Below are positions 6,250-13,552 of a DNA stretch of 13,871 bases, piece after piece. The stretch is from CAYWFP01 sp964457365. Its GTDB lineage: Bacteria; Planctomycetota; SZUA-567. The notes under the pieces are model-generated. The model did no database searches. It had not been told where the DNA came from and worked only from the letters and a program-made list of their open reading frames with translations. The position numbers and the translations under genes are program-made. Location of the stretch: contig CAYWFP010000098.1 in the NCBI GenBank assembly GCA_964457365.1, forward strand, positions 1-13,871, given 5' to 3'. Position 1 is the first letter of the stretch. Each line of letters starts with the position of its first letter.

Positions 6250-7191
6250 ATGACGCCGGATTCGCGGAAGACGATCGACCGCAGCGCCGCCCGAGCGCTT
6301 CTGGACCTGCCGTTGCCGGAGTTGATGGCGAGCGCACGGGAACTGCGCGAACTCGCCCACGGCGCGAACGTTCAATTCTGCGCCATCGTCAACGCCAAGA
6401 GCGGCGCCTGCAGCCAGGACTGCGCCTTCTGCGCTCAGAGCGTGCATCATCATACCGAAGCCGCGGTGCATGCGCTGCTTCCTCCCGACGAGATCCTCGC
6501 GCGCGCCGGGAGACTCGACCGCTGCGGCATCACCCGTATCGGCATCGTCACCAGCGGGCCGGCGCTGTCGGACAAGGAGATCGAGCGGATCGCCGCGGCA
6601 ATCCGCCTGATCGATACGAAGACGGAGCTCCTCCCCTGCGCGTCGCTCGGGTGCCTGAAGCGCGAACATCTGGAGACGCTTGCCGCCGCCGGACTGGTGC
6701 GCTATCACCACAACCTCGAAACCTCGGAGCGGTTCTACCCGTCCATCAACACCACCGGCGACTGGCGCCAGCGTTACGAGACCGTGCGCGCGGCGCTCGA
6801 CTGCGGCCTCGAGGTCTGTTGCGGCGGGCTGTTCGGACTCGGGGAGAGCTGGGAGGACCGGATCGAGCTGGCCCTGACGTTGCGCGAGCTCGGTATCGAC
6901 TCGGTGCCGCTGAACTTTCTCGACCCGATCCCCGGCACGCCTCTTGAGGATACCTCGCCGCTGACAGCCGACGAGGCGTTGCGCCTGATCGCGCTCTACC
7001 GGCATCTTCTCCCGGCGGCAAGCCTGCGCGTCTGCGGCGGACGGGCGCGGATTCTCGGCAGACGTGCCGAGGAGATCTTCGCCGCCGGCGTCAACGCCCT
7101 GATGACCGGCGATTACCTGACCACCAGCGGCATCTCGCCCGAAGCGGACGCGGAAACGGTCCGGCGGCTGGGGTTCAGGACGCCGCGTTGA
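6250..7191 (+). CDS. bioB: Biotin synthase (radical SAM), variant lacking the classic Cys97
   Basis: The protein has 313 residues and catalyses sulfur insertion into dethiobiotin. The radical SAM motif is CSQDCAFC (Cys54, Cys58, Cys61), as in BioB. The family blocks YHHNLETSE, NTTGDW, VPLNFLDPIPGTPLE, GGRA and MTGDYLTT are all present. In E. coli BioB the auxiliary [2Fe-2S] cluster uses Cys97, Cys128, Cys188 and Arg260. Here the Cys97 position is glycine (TRIGIVTSG), while Cys130 and Cys190 match Cys128 and Cys188. Extra cysteines occur at 135, 191 and 262 (VCCGG, RVCGGR). This resembles the newer BioB class of obligate anaerobes reported to use an auxiliary 4Fe-5S cluster. The gene is last in its operon, three bases after rluB. 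Its 3' end overlaps the convergent membrane-protein gene by 17 bases. No other bio gene is in the window. Confidence 0.93.
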   Translation: MTPDSRKTIDRSAARALLDLPLPELMASARELRELAHGANVQFCAIVNAKSGACSQDCAFCAQSVHHHTEAAVHALLPPDEILARAGRLDRCGITRIGIVTSGPALSDKEIERIAAAIRLIDTKTELLPCASLGCLKREHLETLAAAGLVRYHHNLETSERFYPSINTTGDWRQRYETVRAALDCGLEVCCGGLFGLGESWEDRIELALTLRELGIDSVPLNFLDPIPGTPLEDTSPLTADEALRLIALYRHLLPAASLRVCGGRARILGRRAEEIFAAGVNALMTGDYLTTSGISPEADAETVRRLGFRTPR

Positions 7192-7972
7192 GCGATTCGA
7201 TCTCGCGCAGTTGGCGGCGAATGGCGCGGGCCTGGAACAGGTCTTTCATGGCCTGAAAGAAGACGGGGACGACGAAGAACAACAGGACCAGGCCGACGTC
7301 GAAAAGCACGTCCTCGACCGGTTTCTCCCGCAGAATGTCCGCGTGAGCATGCCAGCCGTAAACAATCAACACGACCATGGCGGTCACGAAGACGCCGAGC
7401 CCGATCACGAATCGCCAGCCCGAACGGGTATAGTAGACAGCCAGACGCGCCAGCGCCATGCAGGCTTCTTCCGTCTTCTCGGGCAGGAACATGCTCTTGG
7501 TCGCGGTGACATAGATCGCCCACGGACACTGCTCGTGTAACCACGCGGCACAATCCTCGGCCACATCGGCCATCTGCAGGCGGTACACCCGCCTCTGCGT
7601 CACCAACTTCAGCAGGGTGACGCCTTCGCGTTCATCGACGACGATCAGGTGAAGGTTCCGCAATGGCACCCCGGTACGGAACCATCCCCGGCCGAGAACA
7701 AGTTCGTCTCCCGCCATCGCGACGGACGCGCGCAGGCGGGACCGGATCGTGGCGTACGTGATAAAGAAGGAGATCAGCACGATCACCGCGCTGATGCCCA
7801 ACCGCGGCATCCGTGTGGCCGGATCGGTTCCCCAGGCCAGTATCGATATGCCCAGGACGCACAAGAGCAGTCCGAACAATACCACCGCGCCGACATACAT
7901 CCAGTCGAGTACGGGCGAGGTGCCGGGCGGTTGAAAGCGCAGAGTCGAGCCGGCGGCGGCGTCTTCGGTCAT
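7175..7972 (-). CDS. Four-helix membrane protein with a possible PH-like middle domain
   Basis: I do not recognise this 265-residue protein as a named family. Hydrophobic helices lie at about 24-47, 57-76, 187-206 and 223-242. Between helices 2 and 3 is a soluble stretch of about 110 residues, beginning SVAMAGDELVLGRGWFRTGVPLRNLHLIVVDE. The short strands and the pattern of 'value, factor, rule for the interface' resemble bacterial PH-like (YdbT/DUF304-type) domains found in membrane proteins. The C-terminus is charged (KDLFQARAIRRQLREIES). It starts three bases after the alaS stop, so it is translated from the alaS transcript. Its end overlaps the convergent bioB end by 17 bases. Its role is unknown; the PH-like idea is a guess from sequence texture. 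Confidence 0.78.
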   Translation of the reverse strand: MTEDAAAGSTLRFQPPGTSPVLDWMYVGAVVLFGLLLCVLGISILAWGTDPATRMPRLGISAVIVLISFFITYATIRSRLRASVAMAGDELVLGRGWFRTGVPLRNLHLIVVDEREGVTLLKLVTQRRVYRLQMADVAEDCAAWLHEQCPWAIYVTATKSMFLPEKTEEACMALARLAVYYTRSGWRFVIGLGVFVTAMVVLIVYGWHAHADILREKPVEDVLFDVGLVLLFFVVPVFFQAMKDLFQARAIRRQLREIESLNAAS

Positions 7973-7975
7973 GCC

Positions 7976-10612
7976 TTACCCCAGTGCCTTCCCCAGGATA
8001 CGCGGCACTTCGCGCAGCATTTCCTCGATTTTCTCCGGCCGCTTGCCGCCCGCCTGCGCCATCTCCGGCCGGCCGCCCCCGCCCCCGCCGACGATCGGTG
8101 CGAGCTGCTTGACCAGATCCCCCGCCTTCAACCGCTTCGGCGCCAGGGCCGGGCCGACCGAGATGACGATCGATACTTTCTCGCCGTCGCTGCCGGCGAG
8201 GACGACCACGCCCTCGTCGCCGAGCTTGCGCTTGAGCACGTCCGCCGCGGCCGCGAGATCCTTGCCCATCACGCCGGCGAGTTCCAGCGCGACATAGCGG
8301 ATGTCCCGCAAGTCCGCCGGCTCCACCTCGTCGAGCCTGGCATTGACAGCCTCGGCCTTCGCCGCCTGCAATTCCTTGCGCAGACGCCTCTCCTCTTCCA
8401 GGATGGCGTGAACGCGCTGCTGCAATTCGTCTACCGGCGTCTTCAACTCCGCGGACAAGGCCGAGAGCATCTCGCCCTGCTGACGCGAGAGCCGTATCGC
8501 CGCGGCCCCGGTCACCCCTTCGATGCGCCGCACGCCCGAAGCGATGGACTCCTCGGTAACGATACGGAAGCTGCCGATCTTGGCGGTGTGGTCGATATGC
8601 GTGCCGCCGCAAAGCTCGGTCGAGAAATCGTCGATCCTGACCATGCGCACGGTCTCGCCGTATTTTTCGCCGAAGAGCGCGGTCGCGCCGGCCTCGCGCG
8701 CCGACTGCAGGTCCGTCACCCGCGTGGTCACCGAGGCGTCCTCGAGGATTTTCTGGTTGACCAGATCCTCCACCCGCCGCAGCGCCTCTGGCGTCAACGC
8801 CTGTCCGTGCTGAAAATCGAAACGCAGGCGGTCGGGCGCGACGTACGATCCTTTCTGCTGCGCGCGCGCGCCCAGAACCTGCCGCAGCGCGTGGTGCAGC
8901 AGATGAGTTACCGTATGGTTGCGGCGGATGTCGAGCCGGCGCTGGGCATCGACGCGGGCGGTCACCTCCATGTCCGCATCGATCCGCCCCGACTCGACCT
9001 TGCCGATGTGAAAGGAGATGTTGTCGACCTTCTGCGTATCCTCGATCTCGACGACAAGGTTCCCCGGCCCCACCAGGATCCCGGTGTCCCCCACCTGGCC
9101 GCCGGACTCGCCGTAAAACGGCGTCTGATCCAGAATCACGGTCACCTCGCTGCCGGCTTCGGCCTGGCCGACCAGTTCCTCCCCGACCACCAGCGCCACC
9201 ACCTTCCCCGGCGCCTCGAGCATCTCGTAGCCGAGGAACTCCGTCTCGCCGATAAGCTTCTTGACCTCCGTGACCGGTCCTTTGGCGAAAACATCGCCCT
9301 TCATCTTGGCGCCGGCGCGCGCGCGCTCGCGGGCCGCGGTCATGGCCTCGTCGAAGCCTTCGCGGTCTATCGCCAGCCCGTGCTGCTGCACCACCTCCTC
9401 GGCCAGTTCGTAGGGAAAACCGTACGTGTCGTACAGATCGAACGCGGTAGCGCCGTCGAGCCGCGTCTGCTGCTCTGTCTTGGCCTTCTCGACGGCCATA
9501 TCGATCAGCGTCAGCCCTTTCTCCAGCGTGGCGAGAAACTTCTCCTCCTCCAGGCGGATCGTCTCGGCGATGGTATCGGCGCGCTCGCTCACTTCCGGGT
9601 ACGGCTGCTTCATCACCGCCGCCACCATCGGCGTCAGCGTATGCAGAAATGCCTCGCGAATCCCCACCGTCCGCCCGTCCAGCACGGCGCGCCGCAGCAG
9701 GCGTTTGAGGACGTAGCCGCGGTGGGTGTTCCCCGGCAGCACCCCGTCGCCGATGCAGAAGATCACGCCCCGAGCATGGTCGGCCACCCGCCGCATGAGG
9801 ATGTCCTTCTGCGGATCCCCGCCGTACTTGACCCCGCCCATCTCGGCAATGGCCTCGACCAGCGGCCGGAAGATGTCGATGTCCATGTTGGTCGCGGTGC
9901 CTTGGAGGCACGACGCCATGCGTTCGAGCCCCATGCCGGTGTCGATGTTCTTCTGCGGCAGTTCCTCCAGCGCGCCGTCGGGCTGGCGGTCGTACTGGGT
10001 GAAGACGAGATTCCAGATCTCGACCCAGCGATAGCCTTCGCCGGTGATGCCGTTGTCGGGGCCGTAACCTTCGCCGCGATCGTAGAAGATCTCGCTGCAC
10101 GGTCCGCACGGGCCGTTGGGCCCGAGCTTCGGGGCGTCCGCGGGCCAGAAATTGTCGTGGTCGCCGAGTCGCGTGATGCGCTCCGCCGGCAGGCCGATCT
10201 CCTCGTGCCAGATGGCGAAGGCATCGTCGTCGGTATGATGGATCGAGACCTGCAGCAGGCGTTCGGGAATCTTCAGCGCGCCGGCGAGGTATTCCCACGC
10301 CCAAAAGATGGTCTCGCGCTTGAAGTAGTCGCCGAAGGAGAAATTGCCCAGCATCTCGAACATGGTGTGATGCGAAGGCGTCACGCCGACGTTCATGATA
10401 TCGCCCGTACGCAGACATTTCTGACAGCTCGTCGCGCGACGGAAGTCCATCTTCCCGATGCCGAGGAAGTAGTCCTTGAACTGGTTCATGCCCGCACCGG
10501 TAAAGAGCAACGTCGGGTCGTTGCTCGGCACGAGCGAGTCGGAGGGCACCACGCGTGCCTCGCGGGCTTCGAAAAACTCGAGGTAAGAACTGCGGATTTC
10601 GTCGGTCTTCAT
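7976..10612 (-). CDS. alaS: Alanyl-tRNA synthetase
   Basis: This full-length 878-residue class II aminoacyl-tRNA synthetase charges tRNA-Ala. The catalytic domain opens with SSYLEFFEARE and contains FTGAGMNQFKDYF (motif 1 region), VTPSHHTMFEMLGNFSFGDYF (motif 2) and TGMGLERMA (motif 3) near 225-233. The editing domain has the two zinc-binding pairs RNHTVTHLLHHAL (His566, His570) and ELCGGTH (Cys668, His672). The C-terminal oligomerisation part ends with a glycine-rich segment (GGGGGGRPEMAQAGG at about 843-857), the usual AlaRS C-Ala finish. The ATG at 10612 has AGGAG about nine bases upstream. A TTGCGC/TATAGT promoter lies 55-82 bases before it. The four-helix membrane gene follows after three bases. 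Confidence 0.98.
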   Translation of the reverse strand: MKTDEIRSSYLEFFEAREARVVPSDSLVPSNDPTLLFTGAGMNQFKDYFLGIGKMDFRRATSCQKCLRTGDIMNVGVTPSHHTMFEMLGNFSFGDYFKRETIFWAWEYLAGALKIPERLLQVSIHHTDDDAFAIWHEEIGLPAERITRLGDHDNFWPADAPKLGPNGPCGPCSEIFYDRGEGYGPDNGITGEGYRWVEIWNLVFTQYDRQPDGALEELPQKNIDTGMGLERMASCLQGTATNMDIDIFRPLVEAIAEMGGVKYGGDPQKDILMRRVADHARGVIFCIGDGVLPGNTHRGYVLKRLLRRAVLDGRTVGIREAFLHTLTPMVAAVMKQPYPEVSERADTIAETIRLEEEKFLATLEKGLTLIDMAVEKAKTEQQTRLDGATAFDLYDTYGFPYELAEEVVQQHGLAIDREGFDEAMTAARERARAGAKMKGDVFAKGPVTEVKKLIGETEFLGYEMLEAPGKVVALVVGEELVGQAEAGSEVTVILDQTPFYGESGGQVGDTGILVGPGNLVVEIEDTQKVDNISFHIGKVESGRIDADMEVTARVDAQRRLDIRRNHTVTHLLHHALRQVLGARAQQKGSYVAPDRLRFDFQHGQALTPEALRRVEDLVNQKILEDASVTTRVTDLQSAREAGATALFGEKYGETVRMVRIDDFSTELCGGTHIDHTAKIGSFRIVTEESIASGVRRIEGVTGAAAIRLSRQQGEMLSALSAELKTPVDELQQRVHAILEEERRLRKELQAAKAEAVNARLDEVEPADLRDIRYVALELAGVMGKDLAAAADVLKRKLGDEGVVVLAGSDGEKVSIVISVGPALAPKRLKAGDLVKQLAPIVGGGGGGRPEMAQAGGKRPEKIEEMLREVPRILGKALG

Positions 10613-10635
10613 GCACTGGCTCCTGCGATCACTGC

Positions 10636-10651
10636 GCCGCTTCGTGGCGGC
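10636..10651 (-). promoter_or_regulatory. Small hairpin in the alaS leader
   Basis: A perfect 5-bp GC-rich stem (10636-10640 with 10647-10651, loop of six) lies between the alaS promoter and its Shine-Dalgarno. It has no T-run, so it is not a terminator. It could stabilise the leader or take part in control of alaS, but nothing proves a function, and no T-box features are present. Confidence 0.3.
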
Positions 10652-10666
10652 TTCTCAAGCATGCAT

Positions 10667-10694
10667 ACTATACGGGATTCGCGCGAAGGCGCAA
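10667..10694 (-). promoter_or_regulatory. Promoter of alaS
   Basis: On the minus strand TTGCGC (complement of 10689-10694), a 16-base spacer and TATAGT (complement of 10667-10672) lie just past the stop of the preceding membrane-protein gene. The -35 box is identical to that of the SurA/PpiD-like promoter. It lets alaS be expressed apart from the ExbD cluster. Confidence 0.7.
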
Positions 10695-10705
10695 CCGGCT
10701 TGTAT

Positions 10706-11407
10706 TCAAACGCCGGCGTCGCGGTTCGGTTGATCCGGTGCGGGCAGGCAGAGAAGCGCCAGAAGGCCCAGCCCGGCGTAGACCAGAGCGACCAGCCAGG
10801 CGTTCGCCGGGTACGGAACCACCGGCCCCAGCCAGATCGAGTAGAGCTTCGGCAGCACCGCGAGGTTGAAACGCTCGAACGCCACGCTCAGGCACGCGCC
10901 CGGCGAGAGCCAGACCGCCAGTTGCGTCAGCAGCGACCGCTGCGGCAGCGCCTCGACCGCCGCCCGATTCCACCACGGGCCGCTCAGGCAGAGCGCCAGC
11001 AGCAACGCCGCGCCGAGTTGTGCGCCGCGCATCGATGCTCCGGCGGCTCGGATCAGAGCGGCCAAACCGAGAATCAGGAGCATGAATCCGACCGTGATCG
11101 CCACGCCCTGCAGCGTTTGCCCGATCGCCACGCCCCACGCCGGGGAGACGCCGACGGCCGACACGATGCTCCCCCCCGCCAGCGCCGCCGGCCCGGTATG
11201 CCCCAGCTTGGTAGACTGAAACGCCATCGCGGCAAGCGGCAGCCACAGCAGCGCCAGTTCCAGCGCCAGGATCACGCCGTAAAGCCCCGCGTCTTCCGGC
11301 GGCACGGCCTGTCGCAGAAGCGCCTGCCGGATACCCGCCGCACTCAGAAAGAATACGACCGCCGCGGCCAGGCCGGCCATCGTGGGCGGGACGAGTCGGT
11401 TGCTCAT
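10706..11407 (-). CDS. Polytopic inner-membrane protein of unknown function, linked to the ExbD cluster
   Basis: The start is the ATG at 11407, which overlaps the upstream stop (ATGA), so the 233-residue protein is translationally coupled to the TonB/ExbD-like gene. Longer upstream reading in this frame is the antisense-like shadow of that gene. Hydrophobic helices are seen at about 11-30, 42-63, 95-119, 128-147 and 200-221, with a probable weaker one at 158-178: five or six passes. A loop at about 70-95 (GHTGPAALAGGSIVSAVGVSP) is rich in small residues. I recognise no family; the overall look is like a small integral-membrane permease or an ABC-2-type subunit, but no ATPase gene is near. Its place at the end of the ExbD operon suggests a membrane partner of the energiser. 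Confidence 0.75.
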   Translation of the reverse strand: MSNRLVPPTMAGLAAAVVFFLSAAGIRQALLRQAVPPEDAGLYGVILALELALLWLPLAAMAFQSTKLGHTGPAALAGGSIVSAVGVSPAWGVAIGQTLQGVAITVGFMLLILGLAALIRAAGASMRGAQLGAALLLALCLSGPWWNRAAVEALPQRSLLTQLAVWLSPGACLSVAFERFNLAVLPKLYSIWLGPVVPYPANAWLVALVYAGLGLLALLCLPAPDQPNRDAGV

Positions 11408-11967
11408 GGCGATTCCGATGCCTCGGCGAAGAAGAAACGCGCGCCGCGCGCGATGAGGAAGCCGGAAAGGCGTTGCATCGCCGGGCCGCTCTTGACGCCG
11501 GGCGCGACGTGAACGCGCAGAATCAGCTTCGATTGGCGCGCTTTCAGCGCCGCCAGCGCCGCGCCGAGAGCTCTCCACCCGTCCAACTCCCGCTCCGCCA
11601 GAACGAAACCGATCGACTCTCCCCTCTGCCTCACCCGAAGCGGCAACGCTTGCCCTTGTTCATCTGGCTCGACCCGCGCTTGGCGCAGATTCGGTTGCCG
11701 CTCGGCCGCGAAGTCGCGGACCAGGTCCGCCGGCACGGGGCTTGTAACCAGGGGGGCGAAAGAGGGAACGGAAAGCGTTGTCTCAGTCGGCTGAACCACC
11801 GTCTCGTTCTCGACGCGTCCGCGCCGCCGTTGCCGCTCTTCGAACTGGTGTTTCAGACGTTCGCTGTGCGATATGTACCCCGCATGCCTCGCCAGGGGCA
11901 TGACCAGCAGATGCAGCGCCACCGCGCAGAGAATCAGTTCCGGTACGAAGGGATAGCGCTCCGACAT
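11404..11967 (-). CDS. One-helix TonB/ExbD-like periplasmic protein
   Basis: The ATG at 11967 (MSERYPFVPEL) has GGAG eight bases upstream, giving 187 residues. One N-terminal membrane helix is at about 8-26, with a short cytoplasmic start. A basic, glutamine-rich stretch (HSERLKHQFEERQRRRGR) follows, then a Pro/Ser/Thr-rich linker at about 58-80. The C-terminal domain, from about 115, ends LKARQSKLILRVHVAPGVKSG then a helix and FFFAE. That strand-helix-strand end resembles the periplasmic domain of ExbD/TolR (LxxxxPxxxVxIRADxxxxY). The membrane aspartate motif of true ExbD is absent from the helix. It may be a diverged ExbD or a TonB-like coupling protein. It overlaps the next gene by four bases and lies 55 bases downstream of the second type B ExbD gene. 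The family link is tentative. Confidence 0.7.
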   Translation of the reverse strand: MSERYPFVPELILCAVALHLLVMPLARHAGYISHSERLKHQFEERQRRRGRVENETVVQPTETTLSVPSFAPLVTSPVPADLVRDFAAERQPNLRQARVEPDEQGQALPLRVRQRGESIGFVLAERELDGWRALGAALAALKARQSKLILRVHVAPGVKSGPAMQRLSGFLIARGARFFFAEASESP

Positions 11968-12022
11968 GCGATCGTCTCCGCAGCTATTGTCGCCCGCGCG
12001 CCGAAACCTGTCAACCTTCCGT

Positions 12023-12466
12023 TCATTCGCCGCGGCCGGCGCCCTCGAGCAGATCCGGACCTTCGAAGCTGACATTGGGCATGCGGGCTTCGTAGCACTC
12101 GTCGAGCGCGGTCATGACATGCCTGAACGGCGTGCGGATATCGGGCAAGATGGCGATGGGCGCGTCCAGATCGCCGCCGCTCCGTTGCAGCAGACGGCGG
12201 CTGATGGCCGCGCCGGGCAGCATTTTCCCGTCGACGACGAAGGCCGCCTCTTCGGCGCCGGCGGGAGCGATCTTGATGACGATGTGCGGCCGGAGCTCCG
12301 GCGTCTTCTTCATCGACGGCCCTTTCGGCGGCAACTCGCACGGCAGCTTGAAGTCCGGCTGCTTGAACGGCATCAGCAGAAAAAAAATCAGGAGCAGGAA
12401 CACGATATCGATCATCGAGGTGAATCCGCCCCCCTCCCCCGGTTCTTCTTCGCGCTTCATCTGCAT
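12023..12466 (-). CDS. ExbD/TolR-family protein, type B, second copy
   Basis: The protein has 147 residues. An N-terminal cytoplasmic stub leads to GGFTSMIDIVFLLLIFFLLMPF, the ExbD/TolR helix with the proton-pathway aspartate (Asp20). The periplasmic part carries PHIVIKIAPAG, FVVDGKMLPG and ends with HVMTALDECYEARMPNVSFEG. It is closely similar, block for block, to the type B gene at 13060-13521, including the unusual LDECYEARMPNV ending, so the two are paralogues by duplication. Its start overlaps the type A gene upstream by 10 bases, which couples them. The ATG at 12466 has GGGGAG only four bases before it; the ATG at 12460 would be spaced better and is the alternative. ExbD and TolR form proton-driven complexes with ExbB/TolQ that energise TonB- or Tol-type systems; no ExbB is in the window. 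Confidence 0.9.
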   Translation of the reverse strand: MQMKREEEPGEGGGFTSMIDIVFLLLIFFLLMPFKQPDFKLPCELPPKGPSMKKTPELRPHIVIKIAPAGAEEAAFVVDGKMLPGAAISRRLLQRSGGDLDAPIAILPDIRTPFRHVMTALDECYEARMPNVSFEGPDLLEGAGRGE

Positions 12467-12918
12467 GCGTCTCCCCTTTCCTTCGCCATATCATTATCCG
12501 CCTGGCCGCCGAATCCGATGTTCCATAATCCCAATGACATGCATCGGCTCAAAATCGCCTGCACATTGCCGTAACGCGCCCGTGCGTCCACCCGCAGCAA
12601 AAGCGGCCGGTCGCGCCCGCAAAAGGCGCGATAGCGCAGCAGCCGGGTCAATTCATCCGGCGTCAACGCGCGGCCGCCCACGCGCACCGTGCCGTCGCGG
12701 AGCACATTGACGATCAGCCGCCCTGCCTCGGCCTCCACCGACACGCACTGCGTGATCCGCGGCAGCACCAGTTCCGCCTGTTCCTTGCGCGCCAGGTCGA
12801 CCGTGCAGAGGAAGAAGACGATCAGCAGGAACGTCACGTCGATCATCGACGTCATGTCGAAACCGCCCGTTTCTTTCGGCTGTCGTCTCCACGCCGCCGG
12901 TTGTCCGCGTTTGCGCAT
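12457..12918 (-). CDS. ExbD/TolR-family protein, type A, second copy
   Basis: The protein has 153 residues from the ATG at 12918, chosen because a strong GGGGAGG lies directly before it, although the spacing is tight. A GTG at 12942 would add eight residues but lacks a Shine-Dalgarno. Residues 20-40 read FDMTSMIDVTFLLIVFFLC, the ExbD membrane helix with its aspartate at 27. The periplasmic part holds RLIVNVLRDGTVRVGGRALT, then RPLLLRVDARARYGNVQAIL, the normal ExbD strand layout, and ends with CMSLGLWNIGFGG. It matches the partial gene at the right edge in order and wording (GRLVINILDDGTV, VLIRVDESTEY, CMLNKFWKLAFAS). It is probably the partner of the type B gene that overlaps it by 10 bases. 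A strong terminator lies upstream, so it needs its own promoter or read-through. Confidence 0.9.
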   Translation of the reverse strand: MRKRGQPAAWRRQPKETGGFDMTSMIDVTFLLIVFFLCTVDLARKEQAELVLPRITQCVSVEAEAGRLIVNVLRDGTVRVGGRALTPDELTRLLRYRAFCGRDRPLLLRVDARARYGNVQAILSRCMSLGLWNIGFGGQADNDMAKERGDACR

Positions 12919-12929
12919 AGCCTCCCCTT

Positions 12930-12942
12930 GTGGAATATCCAC
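12930..12942. promoter_or_regulatory. Short inverted repeat before the second ExbD pair
   Basis: GTGGA-ATA-TCCAC is a perfect 5-3-5 dyad that lies between the terminator and the Shine-Dalgarno of the type A gene. It could be an operator or a leader hairpin, but short dyads are common by chance. Confidence 0.25.
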
Positions 12943-12992
12943 TTTTCTATGAACGACAAAGGGAAGACGCGGTTCGGGATTTCCGCGAGGGC

Positions 12993-13027
12993 AAAAAAGA
13001 AACCGGCCGACGTCGAGCCGACCGGTT
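12993..13027 (-). terminator. Rho-independent terminator between the two ExbD pairs
   Basis: On the minus strand an 11-bp stem (13027-13017 with 13011-13001, two G-U pairs, loop of five) is followed by T-C and a run of six T (complement of 12993-12998). It is 33 bases past the stop of the first type B gene and splits the cluster into two transcription units, or attenuates the downstream one. The 141-bp gap 12919-13059 that holds it contains no gene. Confidence 0.88.
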
Positions 13028-13059
13028 CGCGATAAGTTTTTTCGCCACGCGGGCTGATT

Positions 13060-13521
13060 CTACTTGCGGCCGTCCTGGCCCGGAACGTAGGTGTCCAGCG
13101 GCGGGCCCTCGAACTTGACGTTGGGCATCCGGGCCTCGTAACACTCGTCGAGCGCCATCAGCACGTGCCTGAAATGCGTCTTGATATTGGGCATGAGCGC
13201 GATCGGCGCCTCCAGATCGCCGCCGTTGCGCTTGAGCAGGCGACTGCTGATCGCGGGGCCCGCGATCGTCTGCCCGTCGACGATGAAACGCGCTTCGCTG
13301 CCGTCGGCGCCTTCGGGCTCGATCTTGATGACGATGTGCTGGCGCGGTTCGCTCGGGGTATGCGAAGGCCCTTCGTCCTTGGGCAGTTCCGCCGCCAGCT
13401 TCATCTCCGGCTGCTTGAACGGCTGCAGGATGAAGAAGATCAGCAGCAGGAACACGATATCGATCATCGACGTGAAGCTGTCGTTGGGTTCGTCTTCGAA
13501 CTGACTCTTGATCTTGGCCAT
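13060..13521 (-). CDS. ExbD/TolR-family protein, type B, first copy
   Basis: The protein has 153 residues and an excellent start (ATG at 13521, GGGAGG seven bases upstream). The N-terminal stub MAKIKSQFEDEPND leads to SFTSMIDIVFLLLIFFILQPF, the ExbD helix with aspartate 21. The periplasmic domain includes QHIVIKIEPEG, FIVDGQTIAG, PNIKTHFRHVLMALDECYEA and RMPNVKFEGPPL. The normal ExbD ending of strand-VDxxxxY-helix is replaced by this H/LDECYEARMPNV segment, and the second copy at 12023 shares it almost exactly. It follows the partial type A gene by 31 bases, which mirrors the A-B order of the second pair. The partner is expected to be an ExbB/TolQ/MotA-like proton channel further upstream, outside the window. 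Confidence 0.92.
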   Translation of the reverse strand: MAKIKSQFEDEPNDSFTSMIDIVFLLLIFFILQPFKQPEMKLAAELPKDEGPSHTPSEPRQHIVIKIEPEGADGSEARFIVDGQTIAGPAISSRLLKRNGGDLEAPIALMPNIKTHFRHVLMALDECYEARMPNVKFEGPPLDTYVPGQDGRK

Positions 13522-13552
13522 CTCGTTACCTCCCGCCTCGTCGGCGCGACGC

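Noticed and set aside
7632..10616. A 994-codon minus-strand frame over alaS
   Set aside because: It is a shifted frame of alaS, with low-complexity Arg/Gly-rich translation; the alaS frame has every synthetase motif.
10613..10705. A T-box riboswitch before alaS
   Set aside because: There is no T-box sequence, specifier loop or terminator; only a small hairpin is present.
7649..11512. A 1287-codon open frame on the plus strand
   Set aside because: It lies opposite alaS and neighbouring minus-strand genes that are clear by homology; its translation is rich in Arg, His and Gln and shows no family feature. It is an artefact of high GC.
12943..12990. A sigma70 promoter for the second ExbD pair
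   Set aside because: The best match (TTGTCG, 16 bases, TATTCC) is poor and would put the start almost on the Shine-Dalgarno.
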